Shown: positions 20,835-32,717 of the stretch, piece by piece
Numbering within the stretch: position 1 is the first letter of the stretch
Layout of the letters: each line of letters begins with the position of its first letter
Assembly (NCBI GenBank): GCA_963576725.1
Contig: OY755241.1
Location: forward strand, 3,290,062-3,354,061
Direction of reading: 5' to 3'
DNA: 64,000 bases
Origin: Azorinus chamasolen
Taxonomy: Eukaryota > Mollusca > Bivalvia > Cardiida > Solecurtidae
Made by a program: the position numbers and the translations under genes
Notes under the pieces: model-generated
The model's input: only the letters and a program-made list of their open reading frames with translations
Databases searched by the model: none
Told to the model about the DNA's origin: nothing

Positions 20835-22005
20835 TTGATATGCTTATGAATATGCGGTATGGCCAAGCCAGTCGGTCTATCCATTCCCATTGTGGTATGT
20901 AGATAGTTTTTATACGAACGTTTGGCAAAACTGGACGTACTATGGAATGGCTGTCTGTCTGTCTGAGTGTCCGTCTGTAACATCTCTAACTCAAGTTCTG
21001 CTTGGTGGATCCTTCTCAAATTACACCACAATGTTTATCTGGACATGCTACAGAAGCATGGATGTATCCCGGTATGTATATCAATGGTCAATGTCGCACA
21101 ATTGGACTTAGAATTTGCGTTTAGCAAATATGTTAACCTCAGTTTATGTTGAACAAAGCCTCGACGGGCGTATACTGTGCCCACTGGCACTCTTGTTAAT
21201 CTTCTTCATGGCACTAAAGGAAAGCTCAGTTATATTTTCTGAGTTGGTGACTTACGTCTGCTACTTTCACAAAGCCTGCACTGGTATCATATTGATAGTG
21301 CTCGATACCTACCCCCCCCCCCACACACACACACACTGCATTTTATTGCATTTTTAGCGTGGTTTGTTTTTCACAATTTTTATCAATGTGTAGGCACGTG
21401 CCTAAAGTGCCTATAGGAAGCTACGCCACTGTCAGTGGCGTAGCTTCCTATAGGCACTTTAAGAACGTGTCTACACATTGATAAAATTGTGAACAAAAAA
21501 ATAAAATGCAATAAAATGCAAAGGGGGGGGGGGTAGGTATAGAGCACTATCAATATGATACCAGTGCAGACTTTGTGAAAGTAGCGAACGTAAGTTACCA
21601 ACTCAGGAAATATAACCGAGCGGTCCTTGAAGAGGATTAACAAGAGTGCCGGTGGGCACAATATACGCCCGCCGAGGCTTTATTCAACATAAACTGAGGT
21701 GAACATATTTGCTAAACGCAAATTATACGTCCAATTGTGCGACCTTGACCTTTGATATACATACCGGGACTCACTCATGCTACTGTGTGATGTCCAGATA
21801 AACTGAGAAGGATCCACCAAGCAGAATTTGAGTTAGAGATGTTACAGACGGACAGACAGTGCCATTCCATATTACGTCCCGTTTTGTCAAACGAGCGTAT
21901 AAAAACTATCTGCATTCCACAATGGGAATGGATAGACTGTCTGGCTTAGCCATACTGCATATTCATAAGCATATCGACCTTGATGTTGAACGAGCCATTA
22001 ACACA
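20835..22005. mobile_element. Fold-back element, ~580-bp arms
   Basis: The left arm from TTGATATGCTTATGAATATGCGG is mirrored by the right arm ending CATATTCATAAGCATATCGA. The centre is at about 21,432 (CACTGTCAGTG). Matching CCCCCCCC and GGGGGGGG tracts lie at 21,312 and 21,524. Open frames in the arms mirror each other and are not genes. Confidence 0.88.
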
Positions 22006-22142
22006 TTTGCATTACACAAATGCAGAAAAATGTTGGGCTTTTTTTCTGTATAAAATAGAGACAAGTAAAATAGAGACAGTTAAGCATTGGAGAACCGTAT
22101 ATGTCACGGATCGAATATGTAACACGCGTGTGATATATTCGA

Positions 22143-23616
22143 CAGGGTTCCCACGGACAGGGAAAAGTCAGGGAAAAAAGTGTTTTTTTTTCAAGGTCAG
22201 GGAAAAGTCAGGGAATTTTTTAATTGGTCAGGGAAATTTGAAATTTGGCAAAAGTCAGGGAAATTTGGAACCAAAGGACGCGGGTTGAGGAAATATGTCA
22301 AAAAGGAGAAACAATGAAAATAAAAGGCTAAGGCAGTTTCTTTAATTTTGACCAAACCAAATATCTTTATACATCTTTGATTAGCTTTGTATATTTCACA
22401 TCCAAATTTTATAGTATATCTGTCATGGAGTCTGTTAAAACAAAATCATTGGAGAATTCTGGCACCTCTGCAAGACTCCAGCATCCATTTTGACAGCAGT
22501 GCTAGAATAGGGCAGCAATGCTAGATATTGGACATTCTACTGTAGTGTCTCAGGCTGGGCAGCTGCTAGATATTGGACATTCTACTGTAGTATCTTCACT
22601 TGTTAGGACAGGCTGGGCAGCAGTGCTAGATATTGGACATTCTACTGTACTGTCTTCACTTGTAAGGGCAGCAATATTTTGTCTGCTATTATGAAAACAG
22701 TGAAAATGCAGACCCTTTTCTGGGGTCTACAGAGACCCGTTAAAAGGACCTATTTTTCCCAATTTGGGAGAAACATCCCAAGTGATGCAAAATTTTGATT
22801 AAATTGCAAAACAAGAGGGCCTGAAAGGCCCTGATATTGCTCACCAGAAAATCAGAGGAGAAGATTTTCAAAGTTTTCACTATATGTTTCTATAGAAAAC
22901 TAGCCACCCCTGGGGCGGGGCCAATTTTGACCCCATTTTAATAGCATGCTATATCAGTGTCTTACACACTATATGTACTATTTTAAAATTCAGCTTACAC
23001 AGAAAAACTGAAAGATTAACCCTTTCCACCATAGATACACATTTTATCACCTTTGCAAACAGAATAGACCCATATCAGGCAGCTCCTGTAGGAGCTGCAT
23101 GATCAGTGTCTACTCTGTTTGCTTAGAAAAATATCATAAATCTGAATTTTTACTTTAGTCTACTGCCAAAATATTTCTTAACTCTGCTTAAAAATAAATT
23201 TTTACTTAATTATATATTCATAGTAGATGGAGTCTCTAATAAAAATCCATGGAGGAAAGGGTTAAGAGAGGTAGAAAAGATTCAAGAGACTTTATACTTA
23301 GGGTGCATATTAGGACATGTTTGGCATCATGCATGTTACATTCAGTATTGAGCAATTACATGTAAGAATGAAAAGTCAAAAACATTTTTAAAATGATCAA
23401 AACACTACTGCTGTATATACAATGTATAGTTGTCATAAAGAGAGAGGTGGTAAGGATTGGCTGATGGGGAGGTCGGAGGCCAACATTTATTAATCATGCT
23501 GATAGATGACTAATTAAACTTCTGTTAACATGGGGTCAGGGAAAATTGAAATTCGGTCAGGGAAAAGTCAGTGAAAAGTCAGGGAATTTTATTTTTTCTG
23601 TTTTGTGGGAACCCTG
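22143..23616. mobile_element. Non-autonomous hAT-like transposon (1.47 kb)
   Basis: TIRs CAGGGTTCCCAC and GTGGGAACCCTG, flanked by a 5-bp duplication TTCGA (22,138-22,142 and 23,617-23,621). Subterminal repeats of GTCAGGGAAAAGTCAGGGAA occur at both ends. No transposase. The 5-bp TSD and CAGGG end fit hAT-type families. It includes a family A MITE and an AACAAGAGGGCC-type fragment at 22,807-22,940. Confidence 0.85.
23016..23265. mobile_element. TTAA MITE, family A, nested
   Basis: TTAACCCTTTCCACC at left, GGAAAGGGTTAA at right, palindrome 23,056-23,122. Inserted inside the hAT-like element. Confidence 0.85.
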
Positions 23617-23714
23617 TTCGACCGTAAAAATCACACCTGTCAAATGCGTCATATTCGTATGTTCAGTATGACAGTAAAAACCATGAACGTATATGTCACA
23701 TACGTTGTGATATA

Positions 23715-24060
23715 AAACCATCACCATCACCATCTTCCTTCTTCTTCATCATCATCATCATCACCATCATCATCATTATCATCGCCACCACAACCACCAC
23801 CACCATCACCGCCACTATGATCATAATTAGTATAATCAGCATCATAGTTGTCGTATTCATCACATTTACACCAGAATCACGATCATTATTATGATGCCAA
23901 CTCATCATCATCTTTGTCATCATCATCATTCACCATCGGCATTATCATTCCCACCATCACCATCATCATTATCATCGTCGTCGTCGTAACCAGCAACACG
24001 ATCAATATTATGACCAAAACATCATCCTCATTACGACCATCATCATCAACAACATCCTTG
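23715..24060. repeat. CAT/CAC trinucleotide microsatellite
   Basis: Impure (CAT)n/(CAC)n tract on the plus strand. Open frames over it are low-complexity Met- or Ser/Ile-rich and not genes. Confidence 0.9.
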
Positions 24061-24179
24061 TCACATTCAACTCGTCGCCATTTTATTGAGCTTATTGCTG
24101 TTTCTGTCCAACCGAAAGTGAATTTCAGTTCATGTGGAAAGCGGTATCTAATTCAGAGAACAAACTAAAGTTTCATAAC

Positions 24180-24720
24180 TGTATTAAACAAGAAACTGAT
24201 ACACACTCTGAACAGTGATTTCAACGAACTAGACAGCATTGTCATATATGGAATTTCAATATAATTACGATGTCATGCATATAATTATTTCAAGTATATT
24301 TGTACAGTTTCATGTGAATACATTTAGTTGCCATTTTAATATAACTACCGCAAACATGTAATGTCGATAACATACCAGTCAATGAGCCCTTCTATGTAAA
24401 TAAACACGAAACTGATATAAACCTGAAGAGTGATTTCAATGGATTAAACGACATTGTCATACATGTTATTTCAATATAATTACGATGTCATAAATGTAAT
24501 AGTTTTAAGCATATCTGTACAGTTTCATGTGACTACACTTATTTGCTATTTTGATATCAATGCCGCAAATATGCAATGTCGATAACATACGGTGCAGTTA
24601 ATATCACTCATATGTAAATAAACAGGAAACTGATATAACTCTGAACAGTGATTTCAATTAATTAAACGACATTGTCATACGTGTTATTTCAATATAATAA
24701 CGATGCCATACTTGTTCTTT
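24180..24720. repeat. ~220-bp tandem repeat, 2.5 units
   Basis: Blocks with AAACTGATA, TGAACAGTGATTTCAA, GACATTGTCATA and TTTCAATATAATTACGATG recur at 24,190, 24,410 and 24,625. Confidence 0.75.
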
Positions 24721-25609
24721 TATTATCTGTTTAATGACTAATATGAGACCACTGTTTCTACCTGCCCTCGTAAGCAGAAAATGAACACTGGCGGGATTTC
24801 GATAATTCAGTTGAATATCTGGTCTTATATAGATCCTTGGCCTTTGAATACCCACTAACCAAATTAATTTTCTGAAGTGTTCACTGATGATGGGTGAAGA
24901 TGATGATGTGCAATAAAAAAAAACTTTGTGGTATAAATAAGATTTCAATAAAACGTAATTGTTAAAAAGATACGTGTTGTTTTTTTTAAAACAGATAATG
25001 TTAATAATTAACAAATGTGATGAATTCGTTACAATTTTCGTTTTTTGTGTCCACTTCGTGGGTGTAACATATTCATATTTGTGTGCATATAAAAGCTTAA
25101 GCCACACGAATATATCACATGTTATGTACCATATTCGTTTGATGCGCGTGCCATTTTCGACCGAATATAACATACGTGTGACATATTCGGTCGAAGGTTT
25201 CACTCGTGTTACATATTCGATCCGTGACATATACGATTCAACAAAGCATCAATACTGTGGATCTAGTATCTCCGTTTTACTGAAATTAGTAAATAGAATT
25301 TTTCTCTGTGTTTTGCTTATAAGTGTCAGCTAATGTAGCAGATTCATTTAATACTTCACAATATAGCAACAGAATATTATAAGAATCAACATTGGCTGGT
25401 TTATATTTGGATACCAACATATACCTTTGCTCTCTAAATCAGCTTACGCTTATATTACAGTATTAATGGCTCGTTCAACATCAAGGTAGTTTTTGTTTGT
25501 TGGTTGTATATTTTGTTTGTTTTAAAGTTGTAATTTAATGTCGAGATATGATAATTACGAGATGACGGCCTAGTGACAAAGATGGTAATTCTTTCAAAAA
25601 AGACAGATC

Positions 25610-27292
25610 ATGGAGAAAAATAGTCTAATTTTATTCTGTCATTTTACGACGCACGTGTGCGTCGTCAACAATTTACTTAAACATCTTCTTCTCTGAAACC
25701 ACAAAGCCTAGAGCTTTGATATTTGGTATGTAGAATCATCTAATGGTCCTCTACAAAGATTGTTCAAATTATGTCCCCCGGACCAAAAATGGCCCCGCCC
25801 TGGGGCTTATCAGTTTTTCTTAGGAAAATCTTTAAAAATCTTCTTCTCTGAAAACGTAAGGCCTAGACCTTTGGTATTTAGTATGTAGCATCATCTAATG
25901 GTCCTCTACGAAGATTGTTCAAATTATGACCCCCGGGCCAAAAATGGCCCCGCCCCGGGGCTTATCAGTTTTTCATAGGAAAATCTTTAAAAAATCTTCT
26001 TCTCTGAAACCGTAAGGCCTAGGCATTTGATATTTAGTATGTAGCATTATCTAATGGTCCTCTACAAAGATTGTTCAAATTATGTCCCCCGGACCAAAAA
26101 TGGCCCCGCCCCGGGGCTTATCAGTTTTTCTTAGGAAAATCTTTAAAAAATCTTCTCCTCTGAAACCGTAAGGCCTAGACCTTTGATATTTGGTATGTAG
26201 CATCATCTAACGGTCCTCTACAAAGATTGTTCAAATTATGACCCCCTGACCAAAAATGGCCCCGCACCGGGGCTTATCAGTTTCTCATAGGAAAATCTTT
26301 AAAAGTCTTCTTCTCTGAAACATAAGGCCTAGACCTTTGGTATTTAGTATGTAGCATCATCTAATGGTCCTCTTCAAAGATTGTTCAAATTATGACCCCC
26401 GGACCAAAACTGGCACCGCCACGGGGCTTATCAGCTTTTCATAGGAAAATCTTTAAAAATCTTCTTCTCTGAAACTGTAAGGCCTAGACCATTGATATTT
26501 GGTATGTAGCATTATCTAATGGTCCTCTACAAAGATTGTTTAAATTATGACCCCTGGACCAAATATGGCCCGCCCCGGGGCTTATCAGTTTTTCATAGGA
26601 AAATCTTTAAAAATCTTCTTCTCTGAAACCGTAGGTCTAGACATTTGATATTTGGTATGTAGCATCATCTATTGGTCCTCTACAAAGATTTTCAAATTAT
26701 GACCCCTTGACCAAAATGGCCCCGCCCGGGGGCTTATCAGTTTTTCATAAAAAGCTTCTTCTCTGAAACCGTAAGGCCTAGACCTTTGATATTTGGTATG
26801 TAGCATCATCTAATGGGCATCTACAAAGATTTTTCAAACTATGACCCCCGGACCAAAAATGGCCCCGGCCCCTGGCTTATCAGTTTTTCATAGGAAAATC
26901 TTTAAAACTCTTCTCCTAAACTGTAAGGCCTAGACCTTTGAAATTTAGTATTTATTATCATCTAATGGTTTTCTACCAAGATTGTTCAAATTATGACCCC
27001 TGGACCAAAACGGCCCCGCCCCTGGCTTATCAGTTTTTCATAGGAAAATCTTTAAAATCTCCTGTGAAATTGTAAGGGCAGGAACTCTGAAACTTATATG
27101 AAGCATCATCTAATGTTCCTTTATTTAGATTGTTCAAATTTGAAACTCAAGGCCTAAAATTATGGCCCTTGGTTTCATATTGGCCCCAATCTGAAGCTTG
27201 CTTATTTTTACATAGAAATACAGTGTATGCATATGTCTATAGTAACCAGGTGAGCGATTTAGGGCCACCATGGCCCTCTTGTTTTGCTTTTT
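25610..27292 (-). mobile_element. Tandem-array element, ~172-bp units (x ~9)
   Basis: Units contain CTGAAACCGTAAGGCCTAGA, TATGTAGCATCATCTAATGG and CCAAAAATGGCCCCGCCCC. On the minus strand the element begins AACAAGAGGGCCATGGTGGC (27,290), the same start as fragments at 7193, 22,807 and 42,987. Non-coding. Confidence 0.85.
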
Positions 27293-27491
27293 TCGTTTTT
27301 GTTTTGGTGGGGGTTCTTCTTTTTTTGTTTTCAAAAACATAAATAAAAAGAAATAAAAAAAATGATCCAACCTTTTTGACACTTTGTCAATAGTTTTTAA
27401 GATCGCATCATGACACTTGGTCAATATTTTCCAAAAAACTTGCCCAAAACAATTGAAAGTTGAAAAGATAAAAATCAAAGCAGGGCAAGAG

Positions 27492-27700
27492 TTAACCATT
27501 TCCTTCATATAAACGACTTTTCACGCGCGTGCAAACAGAGCAGACCCAGATCAGACGGCCCATGTAGGAGTCATCGGATCAGGGTCTGCTCTGTTTGCTA
27601 ATGGAATTTGATAGACCTGTTTCTTTAGTTTATAAAATGGCTGCAAAGTTCCATGTGGCATAAAAACTAACTATTTTATCTATGAATGTGCAGTATGTAT
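27492..27700. mobile_element. TTAA MITE, family A, partial
   Basis: TTAACCATTTCCTTC at left and palindrome 27,531-27,600 (GCAAACAGAGCAGACC...GGTCTGCTCTGTTTGC). The right end is lost into the next element. Confidence 0.7.
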
Positions 27701-27704
27701 TAAA

Positions 27705-30380
27705 ACAAGATGTGTTTGTGAAACACTATGCCCCCTCAATATGATATTTGACCCTGAAGGGTGACCTTGATCTTGACATGTCACCCCTCAAACTGCAGCT
27801 TCATGGGGTATACATGCATACCAAATATCAAGTCTGTATCTCTAATGGTTCAAAAGTTATGGCCAATGTTAAAGGTTGGTGACCTTTGACCATGAAGGAT
27901 GACCTTGACCTTGACATGTCACCCCTCAAACTGTGCGGCTTCATGAGATACACATGCATACCAGTATCAAGGCTGTATATCTACTGGTTCAAACGTTATG
28001 GCCAATGTTAATGACCTTTGACCTTCAAAGATGACCTTGACATGTCACCCCTCAAACTGTGCAGCCAAATGAGAAACACATATATACAAACTATCAAGTC
28101 TGTATCTCTACTGGTTCAAAAGTAAAGGCCAATGTTAAAGTCGGTGACCTTTGACCCTGAAAGATGACCTTGACCTTGCCATGTCACCCCAAACTGTGCA
28201 GCTTCATGAGATACACATGCATACCAAATGTCAAGTCTGTATCTACAGGTTCAAAAGTTATGGCCAGTGTTAAAGTCGGTGACCTTTGACCCTAAAAGAT
28301 GACCTTTGCCTTGACATGTTGCCCATCATAATGTGCAGCTTCATGAGATACACAAGTATGGCAAATATCAAGTCTCTATCTGCACTGGTTCAAAAGTTAT
28401 GGCCAATGTTAAAGTTACAGACAAACAGACAATTTGACCTTTGACCCCTCAAAATGTGCAGCTTCATGAGATACACAAGCATGCCCAAATATCAAGTCTC
28501 TATCTCTACTGGTTCAAAAGTTATGGCCAATTTAAAGATGGTGACCTTTGACCCTGAAGGATGACCTTGACATGTCACCCCTCAAACTGTGCAGCTTCAT
28601 GAGATACACCAGTATGCCAAATATCAAGTCTTTATCTGCACTGGTTCAAAAGTTATGGCCAATGTTAAAGTCAGTGATTTGACCCATATATTTTACCTCT
28701 GACCTTGAAGGATGACCTTGACCTTGACATGTCACCCCTCAAAATGTGCGGCTTTATGAGATACATACGCATGCCAAATATCAAGTCACTATCTGTACTG
28801 GCTCAAAAGTTATGACCAATGTTAAAGTTACAGACAAAGAAACAGTCAATTTCACCTTTGACCCTGAAGGATGACCTTGACCTTTACATGTCACCCCTCA
28901 AAATGTACAGCTTCATGAGATACACAAGCATGCCAAATATCAAGTCTCTATCTTTACTGGTCCAAAAGTTATGGCCAATGTTAAAGTCTGTGATTTGACC
29001 CATATATTTGACCTCTGACCTTGAAGGATGACCTTGACATTGACATGTCACCCCTCAAAATATGCGGCTTTATGAGATACATATGCATTCCAAATATCAA
29101 GTCTCTCTCTGTACTGACTCAAAAGTTATGACCAATGTTAAGGTTGCGTTAAAGTTACAGCCAAAAAAAACCAGATAATTTTACCTTTGACCCTGAAGGA
29201 TGACCTTGACCTTAACATGTCACCCCTCAAAATGTGCAGCTTCATGAGATACACAAGCATGCCAAATATCAAGTCTCTATCTCTACTGGTCCAAAAGTTA
29301 TGGCCAATGTTAAAGTCGGTGATTTGACCCATATATTTGACCTCTGACCTTGAAGGATGACCTTCACCTTGACATGTCACCCCTCAAAATGTGCGGCTTT
29401 ATGAGATACATAGATAGATACTTTATTGAGTACAAAGGCCATAGGCCCAACAGTACAAGGTAGCAAATAATGATTATTGCATGATCAACAGCAGAATGAT
29501 TTAAAGATCCTCATATACTCTCCATACACTCCAACAATCATACGCATGCAACGTGTTCGAGAGGAAAATGGTCTTATTTTGTTCCGGTAATTTTTTCACG
29601 TAAGAAAAATTAATAAGTAACACATGATGTTATATAAGCATCAGTCAGAGTTCCGGCTGTCACAGGCACTCAGTTACACGATCAGTACTCTGTAGACTGA
29701 AAAATGTAGCGTTTGCATTAGCAGTTAACAAAAATATAGTAAGTACGCGCTGACCGTGAAAGATGTTTACCCGCGACAGGGAGATAACTCTCTAAACAAG
29801 TTGAATTAATATTTTGAACACGAATTGTAGTTATTGCAATTAAATAAACTTCATCAGCTCAAATCATCGACTAACTTGCTGTAAATGAACTAATCTTAAC
29901 TTTAATTTAATTTTTAATTTAATCTGAAAGTAATTTATTTCGCTTTTATCTTATTTAATGTTACAAAGTTTGTTTCCAGATCAGATGATTTGCTACTAGG
30001 CGTCTGATCTGGATCAAAACAACTTACAGAAATATTTTGAGCCAGCTCAGAGCAAGACGTTTTCTCTAAGGGATTTCTGGTGTAGACCTAGATGTACCAC
30101 TCATATATAATCTATCATTTCTTATTTTAAAACTCTTATAAACATACGTGGCTAATTTCTTTATCAACACTGGATTTTCCATTTGCATTAGTTCTATAAA
30201 CTTAGGAATATTTGGAGTTCATATGCATGCCAAATATCAAGTCTCTATCTGTACTGGCTCAAAAGTTATGACCACTGTTAAAGTTGCTGACAAACAGACA
30301 AACAGACAAACAAACAGACAGGGCAAAAACAATATGCCCCCCCCCCCCCCAGATTTGATCTGGGGGGCATAAAAATGACT
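27705..30380 (+). mobile_element. Tandem-array element with ATGCCCCC hairpin ends, interrupted
   Basis: Starts ACAAGATGTGTTTGTGAAAC with ATGCCCCCTC and ends CAGGGCAAAAACAATATGCC, a C run and ATCTGGGGGGCATAAA. The body is ~13 units of 130-170 bp with TGACCTTGACATGTCACCCC, GTGCAGCTTCATGAGATACA and CAAATATCAAGTCT. The units are dense in TGACCTTTGACC and TGACCTTGA. Interrupted at 29,412-30,217. Confidence 0.85.
29412..30217 (-). mobile_element. Insertion in array, probable LINE 3' end
   Basis: The array reads GAGATACAT then breaks at AGATAGATACTTTATTGAGT and resumes ATATGCATGCC. On the minus strand the insert ends CTCAATAAAGTATCTATCT, a typical 3' end of molluscan non-LTR elements. No reverse transcriptase frame is visible in the ~800 bp. 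It includes a small palindrome CAGATCAGATGATTTG / CGTCTGATCTG at 29,979-30,012. Confidence 0.65.
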
Positions 30381-30426
30381 AAAAAAAGAACGGGGAAAGG
30401 GTTAAAACAAAACTTTTCTTTTTCAG

Positions 30427-31261
30427 CCTGCTCTGCGTGCTGCTGCAGAGGGTAATGACAAAGAAATGTAGGACCTGCACTAGTCATGCGTATGAATACG
30501 TTGACAACTTTTTACCGCGAAACGTACGCAATGTACAAAATAGAACTTGGAGCGCGTATCCTAATATTAGGTTCAACACAGATAGTGGAGCAGTCAGTAC
30601 CTTGAATAGAGCAGAATCAAATGTATACGAAACTGTCAATACACTTCCAAAGAAACAATCGGAAACTTGGTACAGGTGTCCAACGACAAGTACGGGGGGA
30701 TATATCCCCATGACAAATACAGGGGGATATATCCCCATGTCAACAACTTGTTCAGCAACAGAGAAATATTCAAGCAACGACGTGACAGAGAACATATGTT
30801 TTGATGCTAGAAACGAAGTGCACGTAGCTGTAGATGTGCACAAGGAGGCAGATTTACACCACAAACCCGCACCCTGTGGTGCAAGCGCAACAGTTGATAT
30901 TGAGGCTGTGAAAACTGCTAGCGGTTGTCAACAGGACCTTATAACATTGGAGTTGGAACCACGAATATTAAAAGGAGAAGAAAATCTGAATACCGAGAGT
31001 ACTAACGTCACCATTGATCCAACTATACAGAACAGTACGCTAGCTGAGGATCAGACATGTTTGGAAATGAATGAGTCTGAGAACGAAGCAACGATTTCGA
31101 ATCCAGGAAATTCCAGAGATAAGTGTGACTGTGAGAAACTACATACAAATGAAACTGTAGATGGTAAACATTCATTAATGCATATTGATAGCAGTAGATA
31201 CAAGCCTTTGGTAATATACAACAAGGCTTACATCAACCTCCAACGCAGTAATCTCCCCTAA
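30427..31261 (+). CDS. C-type lectin receptor, terminal exon (signalling tail)
   Basis: Acceptor AACTTTTCTTTTTCAG/C, with a strong pyrimidine tract, in the phase needed by the transmembrane exon. It encodes the end of the membrane helix (LLCVLLQR), a basic and Cys-rich border (MTKKCRTC) and a ~265-residue tail ending at TAA 31,259-31,261. Tyrosine motifs, numbered from codon GTG at 30,437: YEYV and YVDN (19, 21), YPNI (41), YETV (64), YIPM (89), YIPM (98) and YINL (265). YxxM is the PI3-kinase p85 SH2 consensus and YxN the Grb2 SH2 consensus. The two YIPM motifs come from a 27-bp duplication. The C-terminal half is acidic and low in structure. No kinase or death domain. Binding is inferred from consensus only. 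Confidence 0.85.
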
Positions 31262-31401
31262 TCGCACGTAGTGACAAGGGAGATCACTGTGAGGAGTTTT
31301 GGCTTACATGTACAGACATACACATTACAAAAATGTCCGCCCTGCCGAAGATTAACCATTTACTTAATGAATAATCATGTGAGAAATGATAACTACATGT
31401 A

Positions 31402-31609
31402 CAGTACAACCTCTCTAATGCGACCACCCACCAAACAGGGGCATACTTCTGGGTGGCAGAGGCAGGTGGTAGCTTAATGCAGGACGAAAGTTATGCAGAA
31501 AGCTCCTATAGGAGCTTTCTGCATAACTTTCGTCCTGCATTAAGCAACCACCCGCGTATTAAGACAGCTATGGTTATTTTTAAGTGATCGCATTAGAGGG
31601 GTTCTGCTG
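31402..31609. mobile_element. Family B MITE, complete
   Basis: TIRs CAGTACAACCTCTCTAATGC and complement GCATTAGAGGGGTTCTGCTG with TA on both sides. Core palindrome 31,472-31,551 GTAGCTTAATGCAGGACGAA. Confidence 0.85.
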
Positions 31610-31765
31610 TATAGGAATACCAGGAGCGTAGCTGAATCCAAATGCAATGTACGCACCGTGGATATAGGATTCATTCTATAACCAGTTATTCAGCTTATCC
31701 TGCTAACATTCTATTGCAAAGTTAGGTTACCTCTGAACTTCATAAATATACCCTATAGTGCCTTT

Positions 31766-31979
31766 ACAAACAGAGTAGACCCAAATCAGACAGCTCCCCT
31801 AGGAGGATCAGGGTCTACTCTGTTTGCATATGGAACAATTATTATATTATACATCTGATTCTACAGTTCTTACAATGGCAATTTTTTATGTGCTCATGTG
31901 CCATCATGAAATAAAAATTAATTTGATATCCATGGTGTACATTATTTCTAACATAAACATTCATGGAGTAAAGCTTTAA
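31766..31979. mobile_element. TTAA MITE, family A, left end worn
   Basis: Palindrome 31,766-31,828 (TTTACAAACAGAGTAGACC / GGGTCTACTCTGTTTGC), right end GGAGTAAAGCTTTAA. Confidence 0.6.
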
Positions 31980-32206
31980 CCCATTTCCTCATATTGACGA
32001 CTTTTGGCGCTTCTGTAAAAGTCACTTTCTGAAACCATTGTGATACATAGGGCATTTGTTCCACAGGAGTAAATGCTCTAGTTATCACAATTGTGTAAAA
32101 ACTACGCAATTCTAAAATTCTCTTTTTCTATAGTAAATGCTCCTTTTCGGTAGATTTATTCAAAAAGGTTGAGTCTAAAAATAGTATATATGCAGATATG
32201 GGTTAA
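31976..32206. mobile_element. TTAA MITE, family F
   Basis: TTAACCCATTTCCTCATA at left and ATGGGTTAA at right. Contains the GAAACCATTGTGATA / TATCACAATTGTG inverted core. Confidence 0.75.
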
Positions 32207-32438
32207 TTGTGAAATACGTCATTTTTCATGAACGAGTGGACATAAAATACTGTAGAACCCCTCTTTACCATTTCCCTCGTGAATATTTATGTAAGAAATA
32301 ATGACATCATGAATATTTATTAGCTAAATTTTATTATGGTTCTGGGACACAGGATGGTTTATCCAGGCAGGAGCTGTAGAATTAAATCTACAATAGAACC
32401 CCTCTAATGCGACCACTTAATGAATAAATGTAACATGG

Positions 32439-32511
32439 TGAAAACGTTAGGACTCGACCCCAGGGCCTCTGGCTTACCATGCCAACACTCTACCGACTGA
32501 GCTGCCAAGCC
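32439..32511 (-). pseudogene. Degraded tRNA-Thr-like copy in the other LTR
   Basis: Same head as the copy at 32,718-32,790 (GGCTTGGCAGCTCAGTCGG, anticodon loop ATGGTAA), but about 11 bases at the T stem/acceptor junction are missing, so the acceptor stem cannot close. Confidence 0.6.
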
Positions 32512-32717
32512 ACACAGCGAAGCCTATCAACTTATTTCACCACAATCTCTACCCGGCTACACACACACCCTCTACACAAGAATCCGTTCCGAAATCTTAC
32601 CCAAAGGACACTCCACGAGTTTCTTATTAATAAAATAATTATTACAAATTATCTTCAAATATATCACCCTATGGGTTATTTACGTTGGGCGCCAAATGTA
32701 ACATGGTGACAAAGTTG

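Larger units (their letters stand above)
20461..25580. mobile_element. 5.1-kb element with long terminal inverted repeats
   Basis: The left arm (20,461-20,820) starts GTCACTAGGCCGTCATCTCG. The right arm (25,240-25,580) ends CGAGATGACGGCCTAGTGAC and is its reverse complement over ~340 bp with moderate divergence. Similarity continues inward as GTATATGTCACGGATCGAAT (22,098) against ATTCGATCCGTGACATATAC (25,210). No transposase frame remains. It contains a fold-back element, a hAT-like element and CAT-rich DNA. It lies in the 11-kb intron of the lectin receptor. Confidence 0.75.

Noticed and set aside
20890..21661. Mirrored frames of 61-92 codons on both strands
   Set aside because: They lie in the two arms of a fold-back element and are complements of one another.
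23696..24168. Met-rich and Ser/Ile-rich frames on both strands
   Set aside because: CAT/CAC microsatellite composition only.
24658..25230. 190-codon minus-strand frame
   Set aside because: Runs through a tandem repeat and the terminal inverted repeat of an element; composition non-coding and no motif.
27134..27508. 124-codon minus-strand frame with KTKKEEPPPKQKRKKQNKR
   Set aside because: Low-complexity A/T tract at the edge of an array element.
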